NCBI GenBank assembly: GCA_013202335.1
Contig: JABMQR010000072.1
Span: forward strand, 1 to 12,838
Length of the DNA: 12,838 nucleotides
Direction: 5' to 3'
DNA from: Bacteroidota bacterium
GTDB lineage: Bacteria > Spirochaetota > Spirochaetia > JABMQR01
The notes below the pieces were generated by a model that was given only the letters and a program-made list of their open reading frames with translations, made no database searches and was not told where the DNA came from. This document shows, piece after piece, positions 1 to 8,500 of the stretch (its first letter is position 1; each line of letters opens with the position of its first letter). The position numbers and the translations under genes were made by a program.

Positions 1-25
1 CATAACTTCAGAAAACTTCACAAAT

Positions 26-48
26 CGAAGTATGCTATGCATACTTTT
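26..48. repeat. Hairpin 1 with CGAAGTA/TACTTTT ends
   Basis: Bases 28-35 and 39-46 form a perfect 8-bp stem around a TAT loop (AAGTATGC / GCATACTT). The flanks CGAAGTA (26-32) and TACTTTT (42-48) recur exactly around a different inner stem at 12674-12703 on the far side of the window. Just upstream, CTTC at 16-19 can also pair with GAAG at 27-30, so two foldings compete. No gene lies here. It may be a member of a dispersed palindromic repeat family or the 3' end of an upstream transcript. Confidence 0.6.
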
Positions 49-50
49 AA

Positions 51-75
51 GAATAAGATGCAAAGCATCTTATTC
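51..75. repeat. Hairpin 2, perfect 10-bp stem
   Basis: GAATAAGATG (51-60) and CATCTTATTC (66-75) are perfect reverse complements separated by the loop CAAAG. The stem is AT-rich and is not followed by a T-run, so it is not a convincing intrinsic terminator. It sits three bases after hairpin-1 flanking sequence and directly before the branched structure at 76-140. Confidence 0.65.
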
Positions 76-140
76 CGAGGTAGCTGATCCAAATCAAAGA
101 TTTGGATTTATCAAAAATACCTATTTTTGAAAGCGCCTCG
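76..140. repeat. Three-way-junction-like palindrome cluster
   Basis: An outer 5-bp stem, CGAGG (76-80) with CCTCG (136-140), encloses two perfect hairpins. One is 87-95 / 99-107 (ATCCAAATC / GATTTGGAT, loop AAA). The other is 111-119 / 122-130 (TCAAAAATA / TATTTTTGA, loop CC). On paper this folds as a compact branched structure in DNA or RNA, ending 39 bases before the GH130 start codon. It could be a repeat element, the 3' end of an upstream transcript, or a leader structure of the GH130 gene. I do not recognise a known RNA family in it. Confidence 0.5.
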
Positions 141-179
141 ATTAATAATTAAGAAAATATGTATAAGAAGGTGAGCTGA

Positions 180-1466
180 ATGAAAGAGCAAAGAAGTGTG
201 ATACAAATGAGAAAAACAGATAATGAGTCTCTCCCTGATGCCGGCAGAGTCATTCTTCGCTACTTTTATCCAGTTGGAAGTGATGAGAGAGCCGCCAGAC
301 TTGTAGATAGAATATTTGCATTATCGGAAGATAAAGTTGAAGAGCTCCTTACTAATACTCTTAATCTTTTCTCGGATCGTCACAGGGGTATCAAAAAGAT
401 ATTTAAAAAGCATTATGAAGCAACAAATGCTAAAATCGGGAATAGGGGGGGACTTACTGAAAACAGGAAGCTTCTTATTGGAGCATATTTCACTATGGAA
501 TATTCAGTTGCGTCTGCCGCTCTTTTTAATCCGTCAATAATGCCTCATCCGGACCAGAGAAATCTTGAGGCTGGAGATTTACGATTCATCCAAAGTTTCC
601 GTGCTGTCGGCGAAGGACATATCTCTTCTATACTATTTGGAGAAGGAGTAATTAAGGCGGATGGAGATATTATTCTTGAGAATAATAACCAGTTTCTCAG
701 TCAGGGGACAATATCCCATATCAGTGATTCTGTGTATGAGCTGAATTTTGATACGCAGATTGCGCTCTCATCCAAGGTTATCTTTCCTATAGTGGATAAT
801 GAGCGAATGGGGATTGAGGATGCAAGGTTTGTTAGGTTTTTACATGATTCTTCAAATGAGAGGGGTAAATCCACGTATTTTGCCCCATATACTGCATACA
901 ATGGTATTAAAATATTCCCTAAACTAATTGAAACTGAAGATTTTGTACGGTTTCGGGTGACACTGCTGAAAGGGAAGGGGGCAGAGAATAAAGGGATGGC
1001 TCTGTTCCCGGAGAAAATTAATGGTCAGTATGTAATGATCTCAAGGCAGGACAATGAAAATATTTTTATTATGTATTCTGATGATATATATAGATGGGAT
1101 AATCCCAGGATAATTCATATGCCAAAAGAGCCGTGGGAGTATGTACAAATAGGAAATAATGGTTCTCCCATAAAAACTGATTACGGCTGGCTGCTTCTTA
1201 CACACGGTGTCGGAGCAGTAAGAAGATACTGTATGGGAGCAATTCTTCTTGATCTTGATGATCCTTCACAAGTGATTGGCATTCTCAAATCTCCTTTCCT
1301 CTGGCCCGATGAAGATGAGAGGAATGGATATGTTCCCAATGTTGTATACTCTTGCGGGGCTATTGTACATAATGGAAACTTGATTGTCCCATATGCTGTA
1401 TCTGATACAAGTTCAAAAATTATTATCTTGAAATTGGATGAATTAATTCAGGCTATGGAAAGATAA
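180..1466 (+). CDS. GH130-family glycoside phosphorylase/hydrolase
   Basis: A 428-residue protein with no signal peptide, so probably cytosolic. Residues 144-151 (GEGHISSI), 211-217 (GIEDARF, with Asp214 the presumed catalytic acid by family analogy), 325-343 (GNNGSPIKT then WLLLTHG) and the late GYVPNVVYSCGAI / GNLIVPYAVSDT block match the five-bladed propeller fold of GH130. Characterised members cleave beta-1,4- or beta-1,2-linked mannosides, mostly by phosphorolysis to alpha-mannose 1-phosphate. His342 and Arg348-Arg349-Tyr350 lie where phosphorylases hold phosphate, which leans towards a phosphorylase, but this is inferred. About 95 mostly helical residues precede the propeller; I believe this matches a longer GH130 subgroup rather than a fusion. 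The ATG follows an AAGGTGAG-type ribosome-binding site at 168-175. A 7-G run at 445-451 lies in the reading frame. No sugar transporter or regulator accompanies it here, so the substrate is unknown. Confidence 0.85.
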   Translation: MKEQRSVIQMRKTDNESLPDAGRVILRYFYPVGSDERAARLVDRIFALSEDKVEELLTNTLNLFSDRHRGIKKIFKKHYEATNAKIGNRGGLTENRKLLIGAYFTMEYSVASAALFNPSIMPHPDQRNLEAGDLRFIQSFRAVGEGHISSILFGEGVIKADGDIILENNNQFLSQGTISHISDSVYELNFDTQIALSSKVIFPIVDNERMGIEDARFVRFLHDSSNERGKSTYFAPYTAYNGIKIFPKLIETEDFVRFRVTLLKGKGAENKGMALFPEKINGQYVMISRQDNENIFIMYSDDIYRWDNPRIIHMPKEPWEYVQIGNNGSPIKTDYGWLLLTHGVGAVRRYCMGAILLDLDDPSQVIGILKSPFLWPDEDERNGYVPNVVYSCGAIVHNGNLIVPYAVSDTSSKIIILKLDELIQAMER

Positions 1467-1653
1467 CTATAATTGAATCTTTACTGCATCCAGAAAACAT
1501 TCTCTAATAAAAAATTATACCAACAATAACTGGAGTTCCTACTGATAACGTAGTAAGCTGAGTTAGTAGAATATACAGAACCCCCACTTTTATGCTCTAT
1601 TATTGAGTTGTTTTTATGGGTTTTTTTCACTGGACTACATCCAAATTTAAACT

Positions 1654-1658
1654 GGAGG
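1654..1658 (+). promoter_or_regulatory. Ribosome-binding site fixing start at 1665
   Basis: GGAGG at 1654-1658 lies six bases before ATG 1665. An in-frame ATG at 1608 has no comparable site and would put 19 residues in front of an otherwise textbook signal peptide. The start at 1665 is therefore chosen. Confidence 0.8.
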
Positions 1659-1664
1659 TTGGGT

Positions 1665-2189
1665 ATGTCACGAATTTATAAATTGGTTATTTTTGGCCTG
1701 ATAGTCTGTTTTGCAATGAGTTTTCTATCTGCTGCTGATGCGCCGGTTCCTGACAGCAGTGACCCTGACGAGCGGGTCTGGGGAGTGGGGTTGTCGGTAC
1801 TTTCCCCCGGTTTGCCCATTGCGTTAAAAGGAGTCTATCAAAAAGGTGACTGGGGAGCGCAAATTGAGTTCAACTATTTCTATATGCTTGGGATGATTAG
1901 ATTAGATGGAAAACGGATTTTGAAAGGCAGCAACGGAAACGATATATATGGATTTATAGGAATAACCGGCTCGCATTTTAACGATGGGCTGATGCAGGTT
2001 GATTCAATAAACAACTCTCTCCTGGCAGACTTTGGAATAGGTGCAGAGTTTCGGTTTGGTCGGAAAAGACAATTTGGACTCGGTGTAGAGGGTGGACTGC
2101 TTGTTCCGTTCTGGAGCAATCTGGGGCTGGATCAATTTGACAACAGTGGATTAATGGTTGCAAATGCGTTTGCGCTTCTCTGGCTCTAA
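1665..2189 (+). CDS. Small exported outer-membrane beta-barrel protein
   Basis: A 174-residue protein. Residues 1-23 form a Sec signal peptide (basic MSRIYK, hydrophobic core, probable cleavage near LSA-ADA). The mature part alternates hydrophobic and polar residues and is rich in Gly and aromatics: WGVGLSVLSP, GAQIEFNYFYML, DIYGFIGITG, LADFGIGAEFRF, QFGLGVEGGLLVPFW. This pattern, the short length and the final hydrophobic strand (NAFALLWL) suggest an 8-strand-type outer-membrane barrel. I cannot name the family. It lies 198 bp after the GH130 stop and 346 bp before the giant gene, so it may be a separate unit. No promoter or terminator stands out. A periplasmic lipocalin-like beta protein is a less likely alternative. 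Confidence 0.7.
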   Translation: MSRIYKLVIFGLIVCFAMSFLSAADAPVPDSSDPDERVWGVGLSVLSPGLPIALKGVYQKGDWGAQIEFNYFYMLGMIRLDGKRILKGSNGNDIYGFIGITGSHFNDGLMQVDSINNSLLADFGIGAEFRFGRKRQFGLGVEGGLLVPFWSNLGLDQFDNSGLMVANAFALLWL

Positions 2190-2465
2190 ATTGTAAATAA
2201 CATCTTTTTTCCTCATTAATAGTATCTTACCCTTTTCATTCAGAGTCTAAAATGGATAAAATATTTGATTTCCGGTAGGAAGTGGTTTAGGATATAAAAA
2301 TAGCAGTTGTTCAAATCCTTCAACTAATCTTTTCAATCTCAGAGTACTGCCTAAATTAATCTTTCAATGAAAGTGTTTAGTAGAGAGAATTGACGAAATT
2401 ACCGATTTATCAACCTCTATTGATCCAATGCAACTGGAACTAGAAATATATAGTTTTGGTTAATA
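2190..2465 (+). other. Gene-free leader region before the giant gene
   Basis: Together with the switch at 2466-2534 this makes a 346-bp gap between two genes. I found no ORF with a plausible ribosome-binding site, no tRNA and no clear intrinsic terminator after the barrel gene. TTGACG at 2390-2395 could be a -35 element, but there is no good -10 box 16-18 bases on. TTGATT at 2265-2270 with TAGGAT at 2288-2293 (17-base gap) is an equally weak alternative. The stretch is long enough to hold an aptamer or other sensor for the downstream hairpin pair, but I recognise no known riboswitch. Confidence 0.4.
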
Positions 2466-2534
2466 GGAAGATATTTCAAGAAGTAGATCATATTGAAATA
2501 TCCTCCGGGTATGTAGTTTTAGACAGGAGGATAT
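2466..2534 (+). promoter_or_regulatory. Candidate translational switch: two exclusive hairpins at the RBS
   Basis: Three segments interact. Segment A (2466-2479) pairs with segment B (2493-2506) at 13 of 14 positions, including ten contiguous pairs (GATATTTCAA / TTGAAATATC); the only mismatch is A2469 with C2503. The 3' part of B (2498-2506, ATATCCTCC) is also a perfect nine-base complement of segment C (2526-2534, GGAGGATAT), which is the ribosome-binding site of the gene starting at 2536. B cannot pair with both. A:B leaves the ribosome-binding site open and B:C buries it. Segments A and C are near copies (AGGAAGATAT at 2465 and AGGAGGATAT at 2525, 9 of 10 identical), which explains the shared partner. 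The layout fits a riboswitch expression platform, an RNA thermometer or a protein-controlled switch. The pairings are read directly; regulation is inferred. Confidence 0.55.
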
Positions 2535-2535
2535 C

Positions 2536-5500
2536 ATGTATCAGAAAAGCAAATCCAATAATACTCATAGGGCAGCTGTTAAAGCTGTTTTTTTGGTTTT
2601 TATTCTACTATTAGCGATTTTTCCTCTCTTTGGTGATGTACGAAGTGCACGGAGCCGAACAATACAAAATATAGGTGAGGTCGTAACTACACGGTATGCA
2701 AATTTTCAAACTGGTACAATACTCACTAACCCATTAATTGAAATTACAATCAGAAATAATAATGAAGATTCAGACATTTTGTTTATGTTGAATATTTCAT
2801 TTGGTGGCACTTGGTCTGATCATAATATTGAAGTTGGAGTCCTGCAATCTGTAGAAGCATTAGGTTCTATAGAATTTACAAATACAAAAATAATATCTGA
2901 TTATATTGATGGTTACTTTCCAGGATCATATTCTGGAAGTGAAGGCTTTATTGATGAAATTGGAATATCTGATATTTCTGAAATTAGTAAGATGATGGAT
3001 ATAAAAATGCCAGAAGGAAAATATTCTATTACATTAACTGCTTATGAAGTATATCTTGATGAAGAAAAAAAAGTAGAAATTTCTCCTAGAAATGAATTAG
3101 AGCAGATAACAATTGAATTCAAAGTTGTTAATATTGGTGATTTGTCAAGTATAACCACTCCAAAACTTGATGATATGATATTAGAATTTAGAGTACCAGA
3201 AATACCTGTTTATGATGGTGAACCTTCTTATAGAACTACAACGAAGATAGCTATATTCGATAGTTCAAATTCTCAAAAAATATATACTTCAACAGCCGTA
3301 CATGAAGTTGCAACTGCGGGGACTTCAGATCTTAAAGGGTATCCTTCAGACACTGATAACGGATTGGTAGAGTATGATTTGAGAACGGTTAAATTTCGCG
3401 CAGGTGAATCTTATACAACAGAGATTACGTATGTGGATTGGAATAACTCTCCCATCACATCTATAACAGTAAGTTTTTCATTTCCAACACCTGCTGTATC
3501 TCTCTCTGTTGATGCATCAGAACCTTTATCTCCTGAATTGTCATGGGATTTTTCAGGAAATGGTTATACTGACTGGGTATACAGATATGATGTCTATGTA
3601 AATGGTGTTAAAGTTAAAAGTACTACTGACAATTCATATATTGCAAATAGCCTACTTCCAGGAACTCTATATAAATGGTATGTGATTCCTATTAATCGTG
3701 ACGGATCAGCTTTTTACTCAGGAAGTGAAGCAGTAAAGAATTCTTTCACTACACCTGCACATGAAGATTTCTCCATTGCGATTGATTCACCTATAACTGG
3801 TGATATTTTAATTGTTGGTGAATCATATAGTTTTGAGGCAACTCCTGGATTTTCAGACGGTGCCTCATTGAATTCTGCCCAATGGACAATAGGTTCAAGT
3901 AATTTCAGCGGGTTATCACTAAATTATACCCCGGTTTCCAGGCGTGAGAATAATAGTTTAACCGTCAATCTCAGTGCAACGGATTCCTTGAATTTAACAG
4001 ATAGTGCCGAAACAGTTAATGTTACTGTTCTTAAGCCTGAAGTATCAATTTCCGGAAGTACCGCAAGAAATGCCGGGTTAGCCGATGAAGTCGATTTTTC
4101 TGTGGGAACACAACAGGATGTAGTTACATTTACCTGGTATGTTGATGGTACAGAAAAAGGAACTGGAGAGGCTTTTTCATTTACTTTTACCTCCAGCGGG
4201 TCACATTCTGTAAAGGTTGCAGCTTCTACCGTGGAAGATATGAATGGAAATACCATAACGGTGGAATCAGATCCGGTTACCGTTACAGCAGTTGGGACTG
4301 CTCCAATAGTCAATATAACCAATCCTGAAACAGGGGTTCAGCTGCCGCTTGGGAATTCAGTAATTATTACCGCGACAATTGATAACCAAAACCTCATTAA
4401 AAGCAGGGAATGGAAGGTCGATGGTACTACCAAGGCTACAAGCGGTGATACTTTTACCTTTACCCCATCCGGTACAGGAACTGCTGGTATTACTTTAAGA
4501 GTTACTGATGAATATGATTTAGTATCAGAATCATCAATACAAATAGTGGTATTTAATCCTGTAGTTAGTATAACAAATATTACCAGTGGAGGGAAATTTC
4601 CACTGAATTCTGATTTATCACCAAATATCACCGCACCTAATGCAAAAGAGACCAGCTGGTTTTTTAATGGTGTTCAGGTAAGTGGATCATCTGTTGATCT
4701 CGCAGATTATGGTGTTGGTACTTATCAATTATATGCGAAAGCTGTGTGGGATATTGTTGATCAAAATGGAAATCCCGGTGAATATGAAAAAGAGACGAAT
4801 AAAATTGGCATTGAGGTTATTGATACAGCTCCTCCTGAAGTTTCAATAGAGTTTCCGGGAGATTCAATTCTCTTAAAAACAGGAGAAAAGTATACTTTTT
4901 CAGCAACAGCAGAGAGTGATTCCTTTATAAGTGACAGATGGTGGGTTATTGATGGAACGGTAGTCTACCCTTCAAGTGATGGGACTGTGTTCTATACACC
5001 ACCAGTAGGAATGACAAAAAAACGTATCGATATATCATTTGGCGCAATGAATACGAATGGTATACAAGGATTAGAAGAGGTACAGGTACAAATTGCAGAT
5101 CCTGATGTATTCCTGTCTCAACCCGGGACCCTCACAATTCCGGTTGGTAGTACAGCGGCTATCCAGGCTGTTGCAGTTGACGCGGAACTGTATTGGCTAA
5201 TTGATGGAACTGAAACTGACTCCTGGAATAAAATATTTACAACTGCCGGGGATCATACGGTACAGGCTGGATGGAAACTTAATGCTATAGACGGAAGCGG
5301 TAGTGAAAAAGAATTTTCCGGTGTTTCTGCAAATAGTGTAGATTTTTCAGTATTCAGTGAGACTCCTCCGGCAATTAATAGTTTTCAGCCTTCTACAGGA
5401 CTTGTTAGAGAAAAAATAGGAGAGGAGCTCACTTTTAGTGTAACTGCATCAAGTAATAATGGTGCACTAGTAGTTAACTGGGATGTGACCCAGGATGGTA

Positions 5501-8500
5501 CAGAGGTAACAGGCAGTCCAGGCGGAACAAGTTTCTCCTATATTTTCACCAGAGTTGGAACCTATACCGTACAGGCTAACATAAAAGATGACTATGGATA
5601 TACCACTAGTAGAGTTTGGACGGTTAAAATAATTGATCCCTCAATTGCTGTTACCACACCTGAAAAAAATGTTACCTATGGTTTTGGTTCAGTACCTGAC
5701 CCGGTAGTTGAAACTCAGGATTTAACCTCCTATTATTTGAGTTTTGATGGTTCTTCCGCAATAGCGGATGGTTATGATTGGAAAAATATGCCTGTTGGTA
5801 CTTATGATTTGACAGCAGTAGGTGAATATACAGTATCCAGCAGCGCAGCTTTAGTTACCATAAAAAGTATTTCGGTTCGATTTGATGTGAAGAACTTATC
5901 ACCGCCTGATTTTACCCTGGAGGGAATAAGTTCCGGGGATAGGATAGTAGCCGGTGAAGCATATCATTTTATTGCTGCACCAATCGATAATGACAGAAAA
6001 GCTCAAATTGAAAATAGCATTAAATGGTATAGAGATGGGGATTTAGTAGGGTCCGGTGCCCAATATGATTTCACCCCTACCTCTGCCGGGATGGCGGAAT
6101 TTATTTGTCAGGCAAAACTGAATGGAGTTGTGGCAGAACAGAGTTTTACTGTTGAGGTATTAGATCCTTTTGCAGAAATTACATTACCTGAATCTGTAGT
6201 AAATTCAGCTGTCAGCCCCTATCCAATTCTCCCAACTGATGTGGACATTTTATTACAGCATGAGATTAGGGATATTGATAGAGCCATATGGAATGTTGAC
6301 GGCACAGATATATCAGGACAATCTGTTCAGATTAATTCCGTCGGAGTGCATGTATTTAACTTGAATTTGAAATTATTGAACATAAGAAAACCAGATGGAT
6401 CATATGGTGAATTTGAACCAATTGTTGATGGAACTACCAGCATGGATAGATATTTTGCTGCATTACCAGCCATTAATAGTCTATCTGTAGAAAACAGCAG
6501 CCGCTTATATACCGATGCTCCTCTAAAAATTACTGTAGACATCAATTTAAGTGAAGAATATCTTATTGATTCAATAGTTTATTCTGTTGATGGTTCAAGA
6601 TTTGCAGTGAAGAAATCATCATTCGGGGATAGTGTTGAAATATTAAATCCTGCTGTAGGTAATCATACAATATCTGTAGAAATTATCGATATTTTTGGAC
6701 GATCAACCACAAGAGAGATTGATATTGTTGTTTACAAGAAACTTTCTATAGAAATTGAACAGCCGGTAAATGGATTACGATTTTCTCCTGATGATGAAAT
6801 ACCGGTCGAAGTTAGAATAGTAACCGGTGCTGCAGAAAAAGTAGCCTGGAGTATAGACGGTACCAGCGTTTCCGGTAGTGATTTTCTTGCCGGAACTCTG
6901 GGGCAGTTGAATGCAGGAACGCATAAGATAGAGGTTGTAGTTACGGATAATGCAGGCAGCTCTGTAACAGATTCAGTCTCAATTGAAGTTGAGAGTGACT
7001 TTTCACTCAATCTGCTTACCCCTGATAGTGCAGTTGAAATTATTATAGGCAATTCCTTAACCTGCCGGGTTGGAGTCGAAAAAGTTGGGAAGTCAACGGT
7101 TAATCTGCAAGATGCTGCAACCCACATCAGCTGGTATGTAAATAATAAAAACACTGGTGAAACCGGACTGACTTATACGTACCCGGGTGAAACAGTTGGA
7201 GATTTTTCCGTGTATGCGAAATATGAAAAAGGTACAATGGAGCGAACCACATCCGAGCAAACTATTACTATTCGTGATATAGCAGTTCCTAAGATTAGTT
7301 CTCCAGGCCAGGGTGAAAAAATAATTTACACGATGGGACAAACTATTCCTTTAAAGGCAAGTGGCGAGCCTGGAGCTGCTTTTACCTGGATGATGGGATC
7401 AAAAATTATTGCAATGGGTAAAGAAGCTGTGTTTACCCCTGATGGTTTAACAGGAGATCAGGAAATAAAACTGTTAACGAGTGCCTACGGCCGAACAAAA
7501 GAGCAATTAGTTACTGTAAACTTGCAGCTGAATAATCCTCCGGAAGTCTCTTTGGTGGCTCCAAATATTCAGTATACCGGAGATGCCTTTGAATGGACTG
7601 CTTCGACATTTGATGTTGATACGGGAGATGATCCGATAATTACGGTCTACCTTGACGGCACAATGCTCACCGGTGATCAGCAGCACAGACAGCTCACTGA
7701 ATCAGATATTGGGAAACACTCTCTAAAAGCAAAAGCCGTTGATAAACAGGGTATAGCAGTCGAAAAGCAGATAGCTGTTGAGATTCAATCGGGAATTCTT
7801 GATATTGAAATACAGTCCCCAATTGCCGGAGATGCCTATTTGAAGCAGTATGAAATTCCTCTGATTGCCTCTCTTGAGACAACTAATGGGGAAGCTGGTA
7901 CATCAGGATCTTTCAGGTGGACATTACAGTATCTTGATAGCACTTCGGCAGAAGCAGTAGTCAAGACAGGAGAAAGTACAGGATTTACTGCTTCGGAAGT
8001 AGGAGAAATTTTCGTTCTTTGTGAATATTTTAACGCTGCCGGTAAGCTGAGAGGTTCAAGCCGAATTAACATTGAGGTAGAGAATGAACCGGTTAAATTA
8101 GGGATTTACTGGCCGCATGGAACAGTTGTTAATGCTGAACAATCACTTCTTCCACAAGTAACAGGGCTTCCTGCAGGTGCTGATGCAGCATCAATAGAAT
8201 GGTCGCTGGATGGGAGCAGGATTGATTCTTTAGTTGGGCTTACCGCCCCGGCAGTATCGGGTAGTTATATATTATCAGCCCAATATTCCGGTGATGGATC
8301 TTCCCCTTCAATTGCCAAGGTTCAGTTTACGGTAAACGGTGCTCCCAAAGTTGTAATTGTATCACCTAAAGAGGGAGCTTTATTCCCGGTAGGAGATCCT
8401 ATTGTGCTCTCAGCTGCGGTAACAGATGATCAGCCCTATTCAGGATCTATAGCCTGGGAGAATGGTGACGGAACTCAATTAGGTACGGGTAATCCATTTA

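Noticed and set aside
1539..1569. Imperfect palindrome CTACT...AGTAG between the GH130 and small barrel genes.
   Set aside because: It has a short stem with a three-base bulge and no T-run. It is within what AT-rich intergenic DNA shows by chance.
1608..1664. Upstream in-frame start for the small barrel protein.
   Set aside because: It has no RBS, and it would bury the signal peptide behind 19 residues. The start at 1665 has GGAGG at proper spacing.
2263..2295. Resemblance to part of a cyclic-di-GMP (GEMM-I) riboswitch, CCGGTAGGAAGTGG.
   Set aside because: Only one short block matches. The upstream conserved half of the aptamer and the closing stem are not visible, so the likeness is probably chance.
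2390..2420. TTGACG as a sigma-70 -35 element for the giant gene.
   Set aside because: No -10-like hexamer occurs 16-18 bases downstream. It is mentioned only as a weak candidate.
2428..2463. An 11-codon ORF (MQLELEIYSFG) ending just before switch segment A, possibly a leader peptide that could block A:B pairing.
   Set aside because: There is no ribosome-binding site in front of it. The position is suggestive but not enough to call a gene.
3065..3072. Run of eight A in the giant gene, a possible slippage or frameshift site.
   Set aside because: It encodes EKK in an AT-rich segment where such runs are expected. No downstream stimulatory structure or useful alternative frame is evident.
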